Origin: Mya arenaria
Lineage: Eukaryota > Mollusca > Bivalvia > Myida > Myidae
DNA length: 64,000 nucleotides
NCBI RefSeq assembly: GCF_026914265.1
Contig: NC_069130.1
Location: 43,396,929-43,460,928, forward strand
Reading direction: 5' to 3'
Shown here: piece by piece, positions 12,706 to 24,700 of the stretch
How the letters are laid out: every line of letters begins with the position of its first letter
Position numbering within the stretch: position 1 is the stretch's first letter
Notes under the pieces: generated by a model
Database searches by the model: none
What the model saw: the letters and a program-made list of their open reading frames with translations, nothing else
What the model was told of the DNA's origin: nothing
Translations under genes and position numbers: made by a program

Positions 12706-13587
12706 GGCTGTCAGAAAATTTTGGGTGATGCCAAAATTGTCTTTTTGGATTTTAATGCATTATTTTGTTTACTTCATTTGAATGTATTAATCAAATAAAA
12801 AAAGCAGGGGATTGACTGATATAAAAATAAAGCGATATTTTGGCGCTTTTTTAACTTGGGACTTTGTGGCTTAATTCACAATTATCAAATATTACATTTA
12901 TTTAAATTTTGTCATACTTTTTCCATGTATAAAGAGTGTAGTGGCGAGGCATATTCATAAGAGAACAGTATTTTTCTCGCCATTTTAGAACTGAGGCTGG
13001 GGCCTCTTTTATTGCAAAAAATGTGTCATTTTTACTGTTAGTGATTTTAACAATGGCAAAAAATGGTGTATAAATTATAGTTTGCAATAATTTATTATAA
13101 AACATAAATTATTTAAACAAGTTTTGTGAGTTGTAACTAATATTATAAGTTATGGGGTTGAAGAGTGACCTGATATGGGGTATTATTTTTTATGCAGATT
13201 TTTTTTTTTATGTCTGACCCTTTAAAAGATGACCATTTTCATTGATGTATGTGCATTTGCAGGATGAATTATTTTAAAATGAATATATATCCAAAATTCC
13301 ATACCTTAAGGACTGATAGTTATTCCCTCAAAACCCATGGTTATGAAAAGAAAACAAATACCCTTGTATTCAAGGGTATGTATTCAAGTGGTGTTAAAAA
13401 TGAATCACTGATTCAGAGCATAAAAAGAGACTATTTTATTTGTGTTTTAATATTAAAGACTGTATATATTTTATGTACTTTTGATGCCGATTGAGCTTAG
13501 ATCAAAACTTTTTTTTATTCAATGGAGTAAAACATGTATCTAGTAGATGGATTTTCCTATTTTATGTCACTCTAGCATAATACAATA
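12706..13587. other. Intergenic, nothing recognised
   Basis: AT-rich sequence with short open frames only and no exon-like splice borders. An 81-codon frame at 13249-13494 has ordinary AT-rich composition and no family resemblance. Confidence 0.6.
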
Positions 13588-13761
13588 CAGTCGAACCCTT
13601 TTGGCTCGAACTCACAGGGACTGGCGAAAATACCTCGAGCCTCGCAAAGTTCGAGCCAGACGTGAATGCTTACGTTGAGTATGAAGAAATTGGTCCTTCA
13701 TATCAAGTTCAAGCCAATAAGGAGTATGAGCCAAGTGATTTCGAGCCAACGAGGATTGACT
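13588..13761 (+). mobile_element. CAGTCGAACC element, copy 1 (TA target, pogo/mariner-like MITE)
   Basis: The ends CAGTCGAACCC and the diverged GAGGATTGACTG are each flanked by TA. The body contains repeated GGCTCGAA / TTCGAGCC motifs. The family has four copies or fragments here (20185, 28681, 47752). CAG...CTG ends with TA target sites are typical of Tc1/mariner-pogo non-autonomous elements. Confidence 0.75.
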
Positions 13762-13989
13762 GTATTTCCATTTATCTCATTACATAACTGGTTTTGTGTG
13801 TAATTCAACCATTAAATATTTTCTTTGTATTATTGACATTTCGCCCTACTAATTTAGTGTCAAAATATTTACCAAAAATGAGTAAAATTTTCATTGGTGA
13901 TGTGATCTAAAGAATGTTACATTTGTTGCCATTTAATGCAATACTATATGATACTTTTTTCAGTAAAATTGTACAGCTTGACAAAAACT

Positions 13990-14660
13990 AGCTTTTTATA
14001 TGCCCGTATATATAATGAAATAATCAAGGCATAAAATCTTGGACAAGTTCGATAATCAGCCATTAAATATCACCCTGGTCACTTGAGAGTAATCACCCTT
14101 TTATGATAGAAACTACCTTTATATGAATCAGAATGTGTATGGGCGTAAGTATTGGACAAATTTGATAACTAGCCAATTGGTTCTGTAACTCAAGAGTTAT
14201 TGCCCTTTAATTATTGAAAGTACCTTAAATTGGTCTTGTCAGATCAATAACTTTAGCCCTTGTCAAATCATCGCTTACTTTGGTACAAAATGTGTATGAA
14301 TGTAATATTTCAAACAAGCTTGATAACCAGCCATATTTCTTGGTCATTCGAGAGTTATCGCCCTTTGATTGTAGAAAATACCTAAAATCAATGTTGTCTG
14401 ATTAATAACTATAGACATCTTAATCCAATAATCACCAATTTTTGGCAGAATATGTATGGGCATAATATCTCAGACAAGTTCAATAACCAGCTATATTGTT
14501 CTAGTCAATTGAGAGTTATCACCCTTTGATTATAGAAATTGCCTTATATCAGTCTTGTATGATAAAAAAAAACTTGAGAATTAAGCTTTTAAGAAATGAT
14601 CATCAAATTGGGTCAGAATGATGTGTATGGGCATAATGTCATGTTCTGTTATAATAAGCC
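13990..14660. repeat. Degenerate tandem repeat, four to five units of about 130-190 bp
   Basis: Units share GATAACCAGCCATAT, GAGAGTTATCGCCCTTTGAT and AGAATGTGTATGGGC. They are old and heavily substituted. The AACCAGCC...AGAGTTAT...CCC layout resembles the 162-bp units at 15.8-17.3 kb, suggesting a common origin. Confidence 0.65.
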
Positions 14661-15213
14661 ATTTGTTCAGAATTTTGTTAAAGTTAACAGCATTGTTAAC
14701 TTTAAAGTTGTTACTGCTCCGGAAGTTTAATTGCTACACTTTTGATCCGCTGTATTTCTAACAATACATTGTATTTGAGACATCGTTTCAGCAGTTGATG
14801 TTTATATTTAAATGTGTGAGCAAATCCTGAAATGATTCACGTTTAAAAAATGTCCAACGACGTGGTTAATCTAATCAGAAGGTCTGAACAATCAGTGCTT
14901 TGTGTAATAATAACTTTTAATTAATCAGTTCACAGTAATATTAATTAGTTTGTTTATGGAATCATTATATATATTAATTTCAATGATTTTTTGTTTATTA
15001 AGTAGATGTGTTCTTAATGTCTAGATTCAAGTTTGTAAACATTTTCTTACTGCTATTTCAACTAAGCCCATTAAATCCATGTTTGCCGGGAATTATTGAC
15101 ACTGAAAATCTGTTTTCTCTGGTTATAAATGATGTGTTATAAATGATATCATAGATTGAGTATATGAGCTATCATAACATTGCCATATTCAAATGTATAT
15201 ACACATGTATAAA

Positions 15214-15249
<36 letters not shown>

Positions 15250-15795
15250 ACAGGACATTGTATGCTATTGATGGGAGTTTTTTTTGTTTTTATTCCATTA
15301 TACATGTATTAGTATTTAAAAGGTATTTTCATAATTATCATATCATAAGCGTGTTAAAATTAAATTAATTTTTTTATGTTTAAAAAAGCATATTATATTT
15401 AGAATGATACCTTTGTTATAGCCATCACTTTGTATGTATATTATCAATGCCAAGAATAATCCAATGAGATAGATATTTAGTTCATTGTTTATTTGAAGAG
15501 AGAGGTTCATCTGTCAGAGCCTTGGTGTTGTTGTTGCTTTGGTGTTGTTATCGCCATTGTACACAAACTTTGACCTTACGCATAAAAAACGGTCAATATA
15601 TTACAATGAAAGTTAGTACACATGTTGCTAGAAACAGTACAAATATAAAATTATGCACAGTTTTTTCCACTTTTTAAGGGAATGTTGGCAGTGCCATTTG
15701 ATAGAAGAAAAATAGTGTCTTTTTGTCAAAAAGGGGAAAATTACTAACTTGATTCATATAATGTTCTTTTTACTTTGGCTTGGGAAAATATATAC
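14661..15795. other. Intergenic, AT-rich, with an AT microsatellite
   Basis: An (AT)n tract lies at 15219-15246. GTTAAAGTTAAC and GTTAACTTTAAAG near 14677-14706 form a short inverted pair. No exon or known element is recognised in the rest. Confidence 0.6.
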
Positions 15796-15799
15796 TTTT

Positions 15800-17289
15800 T
15801 ATACGCCCATCTTACGATGGCCGTATTATGGGAACACTCATGGCGGCTCCACAATGTTGTCCGCTCTCTAACTTGAACATTTCTCATCCAATTTCCACCA
15901 AACTTCATGAAAGTGTTTGTTGGTGAAATATCTAGGTCAAGTTCAATAACCAGCCAAATCGCTTTAGGCACTCCAGAGTTATGGCCCCCTGAATTTGTCA
16001 AAATTGGCCATTTTAGCTTTGTCCGCTCTCTAACTTGATCATTTCTCATCCAATTTCCACCAAACGTCATGAAAGTGTTTGTTGGTGAAATATCTCGGTC
16101 AAGTTCAATAACCAGCCAAATCGCTTTAGGCACTCCAGAGTTATGGCCCCCTGAATTTGTCAAAATTGTCCATTTTAGCTTTGTCCGCTCTCTTACTTGA
16201 ATATTTCTCATCCAATTTCCACCAAACTTCATGAAAGTGTTTGTTGGTGAAATATCTAGGTCAAGTTCGATAACCAGCCAAATCGCTTTAGGCACTCCAG
16301 AGTTATGGCCCCCTGAATTTGTCAAAATTGGCCATTTTAGCTTTGTCCGCTCTCTAACTTGATCACTTCTCATCCAATTTCCACCAAACATCATGAAAGT
16401 GTTTGTTGGTGAAATATCTCGGTCAAGTTCAATAACCAGCCAAATCGCTTTAGGCACTCCAGAGTTATGGCCCCCTGAATTTGTCAAAACTGTCCATTTT
16501 AGCTTTGTCCGCTCTCTAACTTGAACATCTCTCATCTAATTTCCACCAAACTTCATGAAAGTGTTTGTTGGTGAAATATCTAGGTCAAGTTCGATAACCA
16601 GCCTAATCGCTTTAGGCACTCCAGAGTTATGGCCCCCTGAATTTATCAAAATTGGCCATTTTAGCTTTGTCTACTCTCAAACTTTTTTTTTTTGAACAGT
16701 TTTTATCCGAATTTCACCAAACTTGCTACTATAAATGTTTGTTGGTATATATTCTTGGCAAAGTTCTATAACCAGCCAGGCTCTTCAGGATTATGGCCCT
16801 TGAATTGGTCAAAATTTGCCATTTTTGCTTTGTCCACTGTCTAATTTGAACAGTTATCATCTGATCTTCACCAAACTTGCTGAAAATATTTGTTGGTAAA
16901 ATAAATCGGTCAAGTATGATAATCAGCCAAATGCCCCGAAGCACTTCAGGATTACTGCCCTTGCCATTTAAGCTTTGTCTACTCTCTAACTTGAACAATT
17001 CTCATCTGACCTTCACCAAACTTGCTGAAAATGTTTGTAGCTATAAAATCTTTACCAAGAATGTTGTTTGCCGGTATAAATGCTTTGCCAAGTACACACT
17101 GATTGTCTCTTGGGTACGATTAAGGATGAATCATCTCTTGGAGACGATTTTTACATGAATGTTGTTTTTCAAATCCCGAACACGTTGATCGTCTTTGGGA
17201 AATCATTTGCTTCTTGAAAAGCTTGCTTCTCAAAGGGCCAATGTGACAGTAAGTTGTCTTAGAATCCAAGAAATTATTGATGGGCGTAT
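15800..17289 (+). mobile_element. 162-bp-unit element with TIRs
   Basis: ATACGCCCATC at 15801-15811 faces GATGGGCGTAT at 17279-17289. Inside, GTCCGCTCTC recurs at 15858, 16021, 16183, 16345 and 16507 (162 bp apart), with more diverged units to about 17050. Because 162 is divisible by three, a 263-codon - strand frame (16535-15744) stays open; it is repeat translation and not a gene. Confidence 0.8.
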
Positions 17290-17361
17290 TTTGTGAGTGT
17301 CACTCTTGTTCAGGAGGGGAATCGGGCGGAATCTCGGGCTGAAAATATACTTCAAACATTA

Positions 17362-17805
17362 AAGGAATGAATTGTGGGGTTGGTGTCTTTATTTGGGTAT
17401 GAACACAGTTGGTCTGTTTAAACTGTGTGGAGTCAGAAGCTGTACTGTTGTTATTAGCATTTCAATTTGAAGTTAAAAAGTGTTTTGTAGTGATTTTTTT
17501 CAAGCATTATTGTGACATCATATGATAAACTGTTTCCGGTTAAAGTCATGTTGCTCTATTTACAGAATAGGTGAAAAAAAATACTGTAAGCTTTTAAATG
17601 AAATAAATATTCTTTTAACAATTCTTGAATGAAATATTGGTGTAAATACAAGTTACGAATTGTGGATTGATGTCATTATATGGGAAATGAAGGCAGTTGG
17701 GTGTGGTTAAAGTACGGTGGAGGCCTTGACTCCACACGCATTAACCAGCCCAACTGCGTTCATACCCCGATAATGACACCAATCCCGCAATTCATTCCTT
17801 ATATA
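17362..17805. mobile_element. Inverted-repeat element with about 70-bp arms
   Basis: The left arm from 17362 (GGAATGAATTGTGGGGTTGG) is mirrored by the right arm ending near 17800 (CGCAATTCATTCC). GGTATGAACACAGTTGG is mirrored by CCAACTGCGTTCATACC. The arms are diverged. A partial internal repeat lies at 17655-17720. Confidence 0.7.
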
Positions 17806-18360
17806 AAGCTATGCCTTATGAAAACAAAAGCAGAGCATTGGCAATTGTGTAAGTAAGCTTTTAGCTACAAAACATCGAAATTAGACTCCAAAAGTTAGTG
17901 AATACGGGGCTGTTTGATATCTAGTGTACATGTGTTTTATCTCTTTACTGTCTGTTATCCATGTTTGTTATTTGAAACAAGTTTTTTATTTATAATAAAT
18001 GTACTTAGGACAAAAGAATAAAGAAAAAACAACATGTAGTTTATGATGTTATTGACTGATTTCCCCTTAAACTTAAGGAAAACAACACGAAAAGAAATAT
18101 CATTTCTGGTTAAGGTGTCTTAATTTATCTCAATGAACAACGGAAGGTCCCCTGCAAAATTTTGTCACAAAGCCCTTAAAAATGGCTAAACTAGTTGTAA
18201 GTAATCAAATTAATGAATATAACATATAAAGTACAAAACATGCATTTTAAACTCTCATTGCAAGAACAAAACAGCTATGATAGGGATCGGAAACAATATT
18301 AACATGTTGAATTTATGTGCAGTTGAATTCAAACCTTCAAACATAAAAATAAAGTTTATT

Positions 18361-19700
18361 AATCCCCCTCCACAGAGTGGGGAGGGGATCATAGGAATAC
18401 ACTTCGTCCGCCCGTCCGTTCGTCAGTCTGTCCGTCCGTCAGTCTGCCTGTCTGTCTGTCTGTCTGTCCTCATAGAGACGATGTCACGGTCATTGTCACG
18501 CGAGAAATTTAAAGGTCAGAGAACACATTTTCGTGTCTGCGCCATAATTTACTTATGCATTGATGGATTACAATATAACTTGGTACACACGTTGTCCTAA
18601 TTGAGATGATGTACAGTGACCTCGACCCAGGTCTATACCTCAAAGGTCACCCCATACATTCAAAGGTCACAGTGAAAATGCTCGTGTCCGCCCTATAACT
18701 TACTTATGCATTGATTGATTACCGTATAACTTGGTACAAATGTTGTCCTCATTGAGACGATGTACAGTGACCTTGACCCGGGTCCATACCTCAAAGGTCA
18801 AGCTAACACGAGACATTTAAAGGTCAGAGTTCACATGCTCGTGTCCGCGCTATAACTTAATTATGCATTGATTGATTACTATTTAACTTACAACAAATGT
18901 TATCTAGATTGAGACAATGTGAAGTGACCTTGAACCGGGTCCATACCTCAAAGGTCAAGCGCCACGAGCCATTTTAGGTCAGAGTTCACACGCTCATGTC
19001 CGCGCTATAACTTACTTTTCTCATAGTTGGAGTACCATATAACTTGGTTCAAATAGATCTCATTGAGAGACCTACTTATTTGAAACTTTTTTATTACAAC
19101 ATAGACCATTCTCCTGGATCTCATCAGTTTCATTATGTTAGTATTTACAAAAATAAAATGTTCCTTCCTCTAAGTCAAAGGTCACACATGCGGTTTGTTT
19201 ACTATGGAATGCTGCATACAGTATAGACATAGGGTAAAAGTGGTCATGTTTTGGCTGTAACCTTTTTCTTTTATGGAGATATTTTAATATACTTTGCCAA
19301 AAGTGTTTGAAATATCAAGATGACGTGTCGCGTGCAAGACCTGTGTCCTTACCTCTAAGGTCAAGGTCATCGTTACTGTTTGTCACAATTTAATGCTGCA
19401 TATAAGGAAAAATGAGTATAGATGGTCGTGTCAAGGCTGTAACTTTCTCTTGTATGGGCAGATTATAATATAATGTTCGACATATCAAGATGATGTGTCG
19501 CTTGCACAAACCGTGTTCTTACCTCAAAGTCCAGTTCATACTTACTGTTCGTTAACGATTGAATGCTGCATATAAAGGCATAAGAGTAAAGGTGGTCGTG
19601 TTTGGGATATAACATTCTCCTGTATGGACAGATTCCAAAATTACTTGCCACAAGGGTTCGACATATCAAGATGAAGCGTCGTGTGAAAGGACATACCAAG
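18361..19700 (+). mobile_element. GGTCA-rich element, second type, with about 150-170-bp units
   Basis: Starts near CCCCCTCCACAGAGTGGGGA (18364-18383), followed by a CCGTCCGTC / CTGTCTGT simple tract (18402-18470). Repeats then carry TCAAAGGTCA and CGTGTCCGCGCTATAACTTA, and later units contain TATCAAGATGACGTGTCGC (near 19315, 19485 and 19665). The right end is not clear. It is the same general style as the element at 9176 but not the same sequence. Confidence 0.7.
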
Positions 19701-19733
19701 ACGAAAAGTCGCATGCACGACCCGTGTCCCTAA

Positions 19734-20047
19734 TGCACCAGTCAATTGTAACCACGCCCCCAAGGTCCGGGGAATAGCGGGGACCTTGACTTTCGGTCCA
19801 GCCACTCCCAGGTAAAATTCCACCCTGCGGAGACAACTTCCTAGTAAAATCCCCGCCAAATGCCCCCACCCCCAGGGACTCTAGGTAAGGCCCATTCTCC
19901 GCTATTTTTGGCGTGAAGACAAAACCACCGCATTCACCCGGCACTGCGGGGACACCTGGAAGGTAAAAACACGGCCCATTTCCCCGGCTATCCCCGGTAA
20001 TACCCCCGGACCTGAGGAGGGGGCCGTGGTTACAATTGGCTGGTGCA
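19734..20047. mobile_element. Harbinger-like MITE, 314-bp copy
   Basis: Ends TGCACCAGTCAATTGTAACC and GGTTACAATTGGCTGGTGCA are perfect or near-perfect inverted repeats, flanked by TAA on both sides (19731-19733 and 20048-20050). A 3-bp TAA/TTA target site fits PIF/Harbinger. The GC-rich interior has repeated CCCCGG-type blocks. A second, 85-bp copy lies at 29458. Confidence 0.8.
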
Positions 20048-20184
20048 TAACAGAAGGATTCACCTTTCAATGATTATAAATTAGTTTGGAAACAATTTTG
20101 TGTATATTTGTGCTTGTTTCAAAGATAGGTTTTATGCAAACCAGCCGTTTTTTTTTTAATTGAATTCATTAGCAATTTCAACAA

Positions 20185-20362
20185 AAAGTCAAACCTCGAT
20201 GGATCGAGCTCCCAGGGACCGACAAGAAATTCCTTAATCCTCGGGAAATACGAGCCAAGCAGGAATGCTTACATTTAGTAGAAAGAAATCGGTCCTTTAT
20301 ATCCAGATCGAGCCAACAAGAAAATCGAGCCAAGCGAATTCGAGACAACGGGGTTCGACTGT
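20185..20362. mobile_element. CAGTCGAACC element, copy 2
   Basis: The left end is decayed (AGTCAAACCTCGATGG) and the right end intact (GGGGTTCGACTG followed by TA). Internal CGAGCCAA motifs match the other copies. Confidence 0.7.
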
Positions 20363-20519
20363 AGTAACATATCCATTACAAACTATAGTTTAATTTTCTT
20401 ATACATTTAAGGGTATTTCACAATACAAAAAGTTGTTCGGGAAGGTCATCATTCCAACAGTTGAAAGCGTCTTGAGTTACACTTTTTTAGGTAAAACATA
20501 ATACATGATAAATACTTTG

Positions 20520-21771
20520 ATACACAGTTTATAATTAAGCGCTTCAAACCATCTTTGTACTGAGGGGATCTCGTAAGTTAGTATTACATTAATTATGTTA
20601 GAATTATTTATACTTGTAGTATTTCTATTACACTACAGCTCAGTTTCATCACTACTGTCAAACTATTCTCGACGTCTGTCCGGTTTATAATTAAGCCCTT
20701 CAAACCATCTTTGTACTGAGGCGATCCTTTATGCTATTACATTAAGTATGTTTGAATTGTTTATACTTAAGATTTCTATATCACTACAGCTCAGTAACAA
20801 CACTACTGTCAAACTATTCTCGACATGGCTCCGGTTTATAATTAAGTCCTTCAAATCATCTTTGTACTGAGGGGATCCCTTAAGCTAGTATTACATTATG
20901 TATGTTTGAACTATTTAAACTTAGATTTTAATTACACTAAAGCTCAGATACATCGCTAATGTCAAACTATTCTCCACATGGCTCCGGTTTATAATTAAGC
21001 CCTTCAAACCCTCTTTGTACTGAGGCGACCCCTTAAGCTAGTATTACATTAAGGACGTTTGAATTACTTTTATATTATATTTAATATTATGATTCCTATT
21101 ACACTATAGCTCAATAATAACACTACTATAAAACTATTCTCGACGTGTCTCCGATTAATAATTAAGTCCTTCAAATCATATTTGTACTGAGGCAACCCCT
21201 TAAGCTATTATTGCATCAAGAATGTTTGATTTATTTATACGTGTAGTATTTCTATTACACTAGAGCTCAGTAAAACACTACTGTCAAACTATTCTCGACG
21301 TATCTCCGGGTTATAATTAAGCCATTTAAACCATCATTGTACTGAGGCGACCCCTTAAGCTATAATTAGATTAAGTACGTTTGAATTATTTATTTATTAT
21401 ATTTATTATTAAGATTTCTATTACACTACAGCTCAATAACAACGCTTCTGTCAAACTATTCTCGACGTATATCCGGTTTACTGTGTAGTCATTCAAGCCC
21501 CCTTTGTTTTGAGGCGATCCCTTAAGTTATGAAACTACATATGTTTGAAATATGTATACTTAAGATATCCCTTACACTAAATCTCAGTTACTATACTACT
21601 GTCAAACAATTCTCGACTTATCTCCGGATTATTTTTAAGTCCTTCAAACCCTTATTGTTTTGAAGCGACCCCTTAAGTTATGACACTACGTATGTTTGAA
21701 TTATTTATACATATGATCTCTAATTACGCTAAAGCTCAGTAACAATACTACTGTCGACCTGTTCTCGGAGT
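20520..21771 (-). repeat. Eight tandem units of about 150-167 bp, the last one overlapping coding sequence
   Basis: AGCTCAGT-type landmarks recur near 20638, 20788, 20941, 21108, 21264, 21430, 21583 and 21734. Units share ACTACTGTCAAACTATTCTC and, further on, CCTTCAAACC...TTTGTACTGAGG. The unit at 21729-21771 is the end of the last coding exon of the mucin-like protein (its stop is within the landmark). The others would fall in its 3' UTR or downstream. Copies are diverged by perhaps 10-25%. Confidence 0.8.
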
Positions 21772-24700
21772 ATTTCTGCATCGATAGTTTCTTCTATTAA
21801 CTCCTCATGACTCAATAACACGTGGCGATCAAGCTTATTCCTCTTCCCCGTGAAAGTTGACGCACGTGCTCGGTATTCTAGCGTTCTCGCATGCTCTGCG
21901 GACATAGTCATACCTTTATTACTAGTATTTTCTGACAGCGTTGCCATATCTAACCTCGCAAGACCATCAGGAGCACTATAGGTATTCCTTCTCAGTGTTC
22001 CGCTGTCAAATTCAAAATTATCGGGGTAAGCACCTTGTTCGAATTGTTCCCCTTGGCTAATTTGATTTGATTGGTCAGAAATTTTGGACGACTTCCGCCT
22101 GGTACGTAATCGACTGTTTCTAATATTGGCGGGAGAGGCAAGTTGGTAATCCATGAAGTTGTCGTTAATGATCGTGTTGCTGTAGGCTGTAGCCGACCAC
22201 AGATCTGTAATTCTCTGCTCGTCTTTTATCTTTTCTATCCTGTAATTAATAAGAGTTAGTTATATGACAATTATGCTATTTCTTAATGTCGCACACAGCA
22301 CTGTGAAGTTGTAATGTTGTTATCTGTATGTAAATGCAGGCGCGTAGCTAGGGCCAAATTGGGATTACGCAGAACGATGACAGACAAAATATTAACCTAT
22401 TCATCCCTTAGCCCCCCCCCCCCTTCGGATTTAATTTCAAATTCGTTTTTTTGGGGGTGGTTTTGGTATGACAAAAACTTCGACCTGTCAAAATTTCAAT
22501 ACGCAACTGCGTATTTGCGTACAGTCAGCTACGCGCCTGAAATGTAACTACGCGCCTAAAATGTAAACTGTAACTAAAATATGTTCTATTCTTTGATATT
22601 CTGTTCGTTATTCAATATAAAACTGTACATGTTTATACATGAAAAGGAAGTTTTAAGTATGAACAGAAGGAAGAATAATGTAGGCGCAAATCTTCGATGT
22701 TTGCATTTGTAGTTGAATAGTTTTTTTTATTAATCCTTAAACAATTATTTTCAGATTGTTTGTATTTATAAATTTCCGTATAATTAAAAACTTTTCAACA
22801 TCAGCTCTTACGTCTTTGATTTTGTTTTAGTATTGTGATAGACTTGGTGTATAACCGAAACACCGTTCAAGATATTCAGATGAAACTTGGTACACTTGTT
22901 CCCAGAGACTATAAGTGGCCGAGAGTGTAAGATAGGTTCCATGGCCGAGAGTGTAAGATAGGTTCATTCCGACCCGAGCGTAGGGTGTTTTGCGGAAACG
23001 AGGTTTACCGAGTTTCCGCAAAACACCCTGCGCGAGGGTCGGGATGAACCTATCTTATACGAGCGGCTATGGTAGATGCTTTTTCTTCCACCTCAGTTAA
23101 ACAAAATTAAGTAAAAATGTATTTTTTGCTGGAACTCTTTTTTGCTTAGTGAAAATAATTGCGTATGGATATGCGCTAGCACGTGGTTGTCATGGATAAA
23201 CGCGCAGTGATCCAGTTAATATTAATAGTCAAATCGGTCTTTTTAAATAGTTCTAAGGAGAATGAAGCATTATTTCTTGAATGGTGCATGAAAACTGTTT
23301 TATGGTGACATTTGAAACGAGAAATAATTAATTAGTGTTCTAAATATTACCATAAGACAAGATTTCCTTGATGCTACTGACGACAGTCTTCAACAAGGGA
23401 GGTAATTACAATGTGGTAAAAGGAGTTCCATACGGGCATTTTATCTTCGCCCGTGGGCAAGAAAAGAATATCTAGCATGGTTAAATGATTGGATCTACTT
23501 ATCTGAGGTGGGAGAAAGTACGCACCTGTATAGCAAATCCCATAACTCTTACTTTAATCATTGCTCCGTTAGGCCCCTTTTTCTAAAATTGAAAAAAAAA
23601 AACAACACAAAAAGCGTTTTATAGCGTTTTTGCTCCGCTTGGCTCTTGTCTGAGGTGTATACACCGGCCTTAAAGCTGCACTCTCACAGATTTACCGATT
23701 TAACAACTTTTTTTATTTTTTGTCTTGGAGAGAGCATTTTATTGCGTAAATATCTGCAAACCAATGATAAAAGATTGCTGACAAAAGATCAGATCGCAGA
23801 TTTTTATTTTTCCGTTCGAAAATTAATGTTTTATGACTTAAACCGTTACTAACGGTTTAAGAAAAATGCATTAAAACTTTATTTTTTCAACTTAAATTTA
23901 AAAATCTGCGATCTAATTTTTTGTCAGCAGTCTTATATAACTGGTTTCCATGCATTTTCGCAAAAAATGGCTCGTTCCATGACAAAAAAAAATAAAAAAA
24001 AGTTGTTAAAACGTTCAATCTGTAAGAGTGCAGCTTTAAATTCAATAAAAAATGAACAGCAATTTTTATGAAATTAGATAACAAAAATCTTGTTTGCTAG
24101 TGCTAGTAATTGCGTTTATATCGAATCATTCGGAATATCTCGGCCATTTTCCATAAAAAACAACTTCGGCTCTATATGGATGTCGGAATTCTTTACATTT
24201 AACCCCGCTGCAAGTAGATCGCGTTGTAATTTCAATTTAGCAGTTAAGGCTTTTAAGCAATTAACTCTAATGAATATTTATCATTGATGCAATAAAACAC
24301 TTCACTGGGAATCAATTTGAATTTAATCATATACATTTCACGCTTAAACATAACAATTAATTAAAATTATAATCATTATTTTACGAACTACTTTTACTCA
24401 TGCACCGACGAACATCCTAGGCTCGATGGAAAAGGGCCAAAGTGCTCCGATTGATACCGAATATGTACAGTAATTTATGTGAAACGACACGTGTACGTCT
24501 ACATTAGGACTATTTTTTACGTTATCCAGGTCTGTGTTCATATTATAAGTCTAAAATGGCATGTTAAACACGAGGACAGAAATTAATGAGAATATCAGTT
24601 CACCTTTAAATACAAGATAATAGAGAGATTCCACGAACGACTGCAACTATTACATGTACATTTGGCGTAGCTTAGAGATGTACTCTTACTCCCAAATAAG

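Noticed and set aside
15744..16535. 263-codon frame on the - strand
   Set aside because: The period is 54 residues, equal to the 162-bp repeat unit; part of a dispersed element.
19641..20070. 134-codon and 72-codon frames on the - strand
   Set aside because: They cross the GC-rich 314-bp MITE and the adjacent element edge; composition is due to the MITE.
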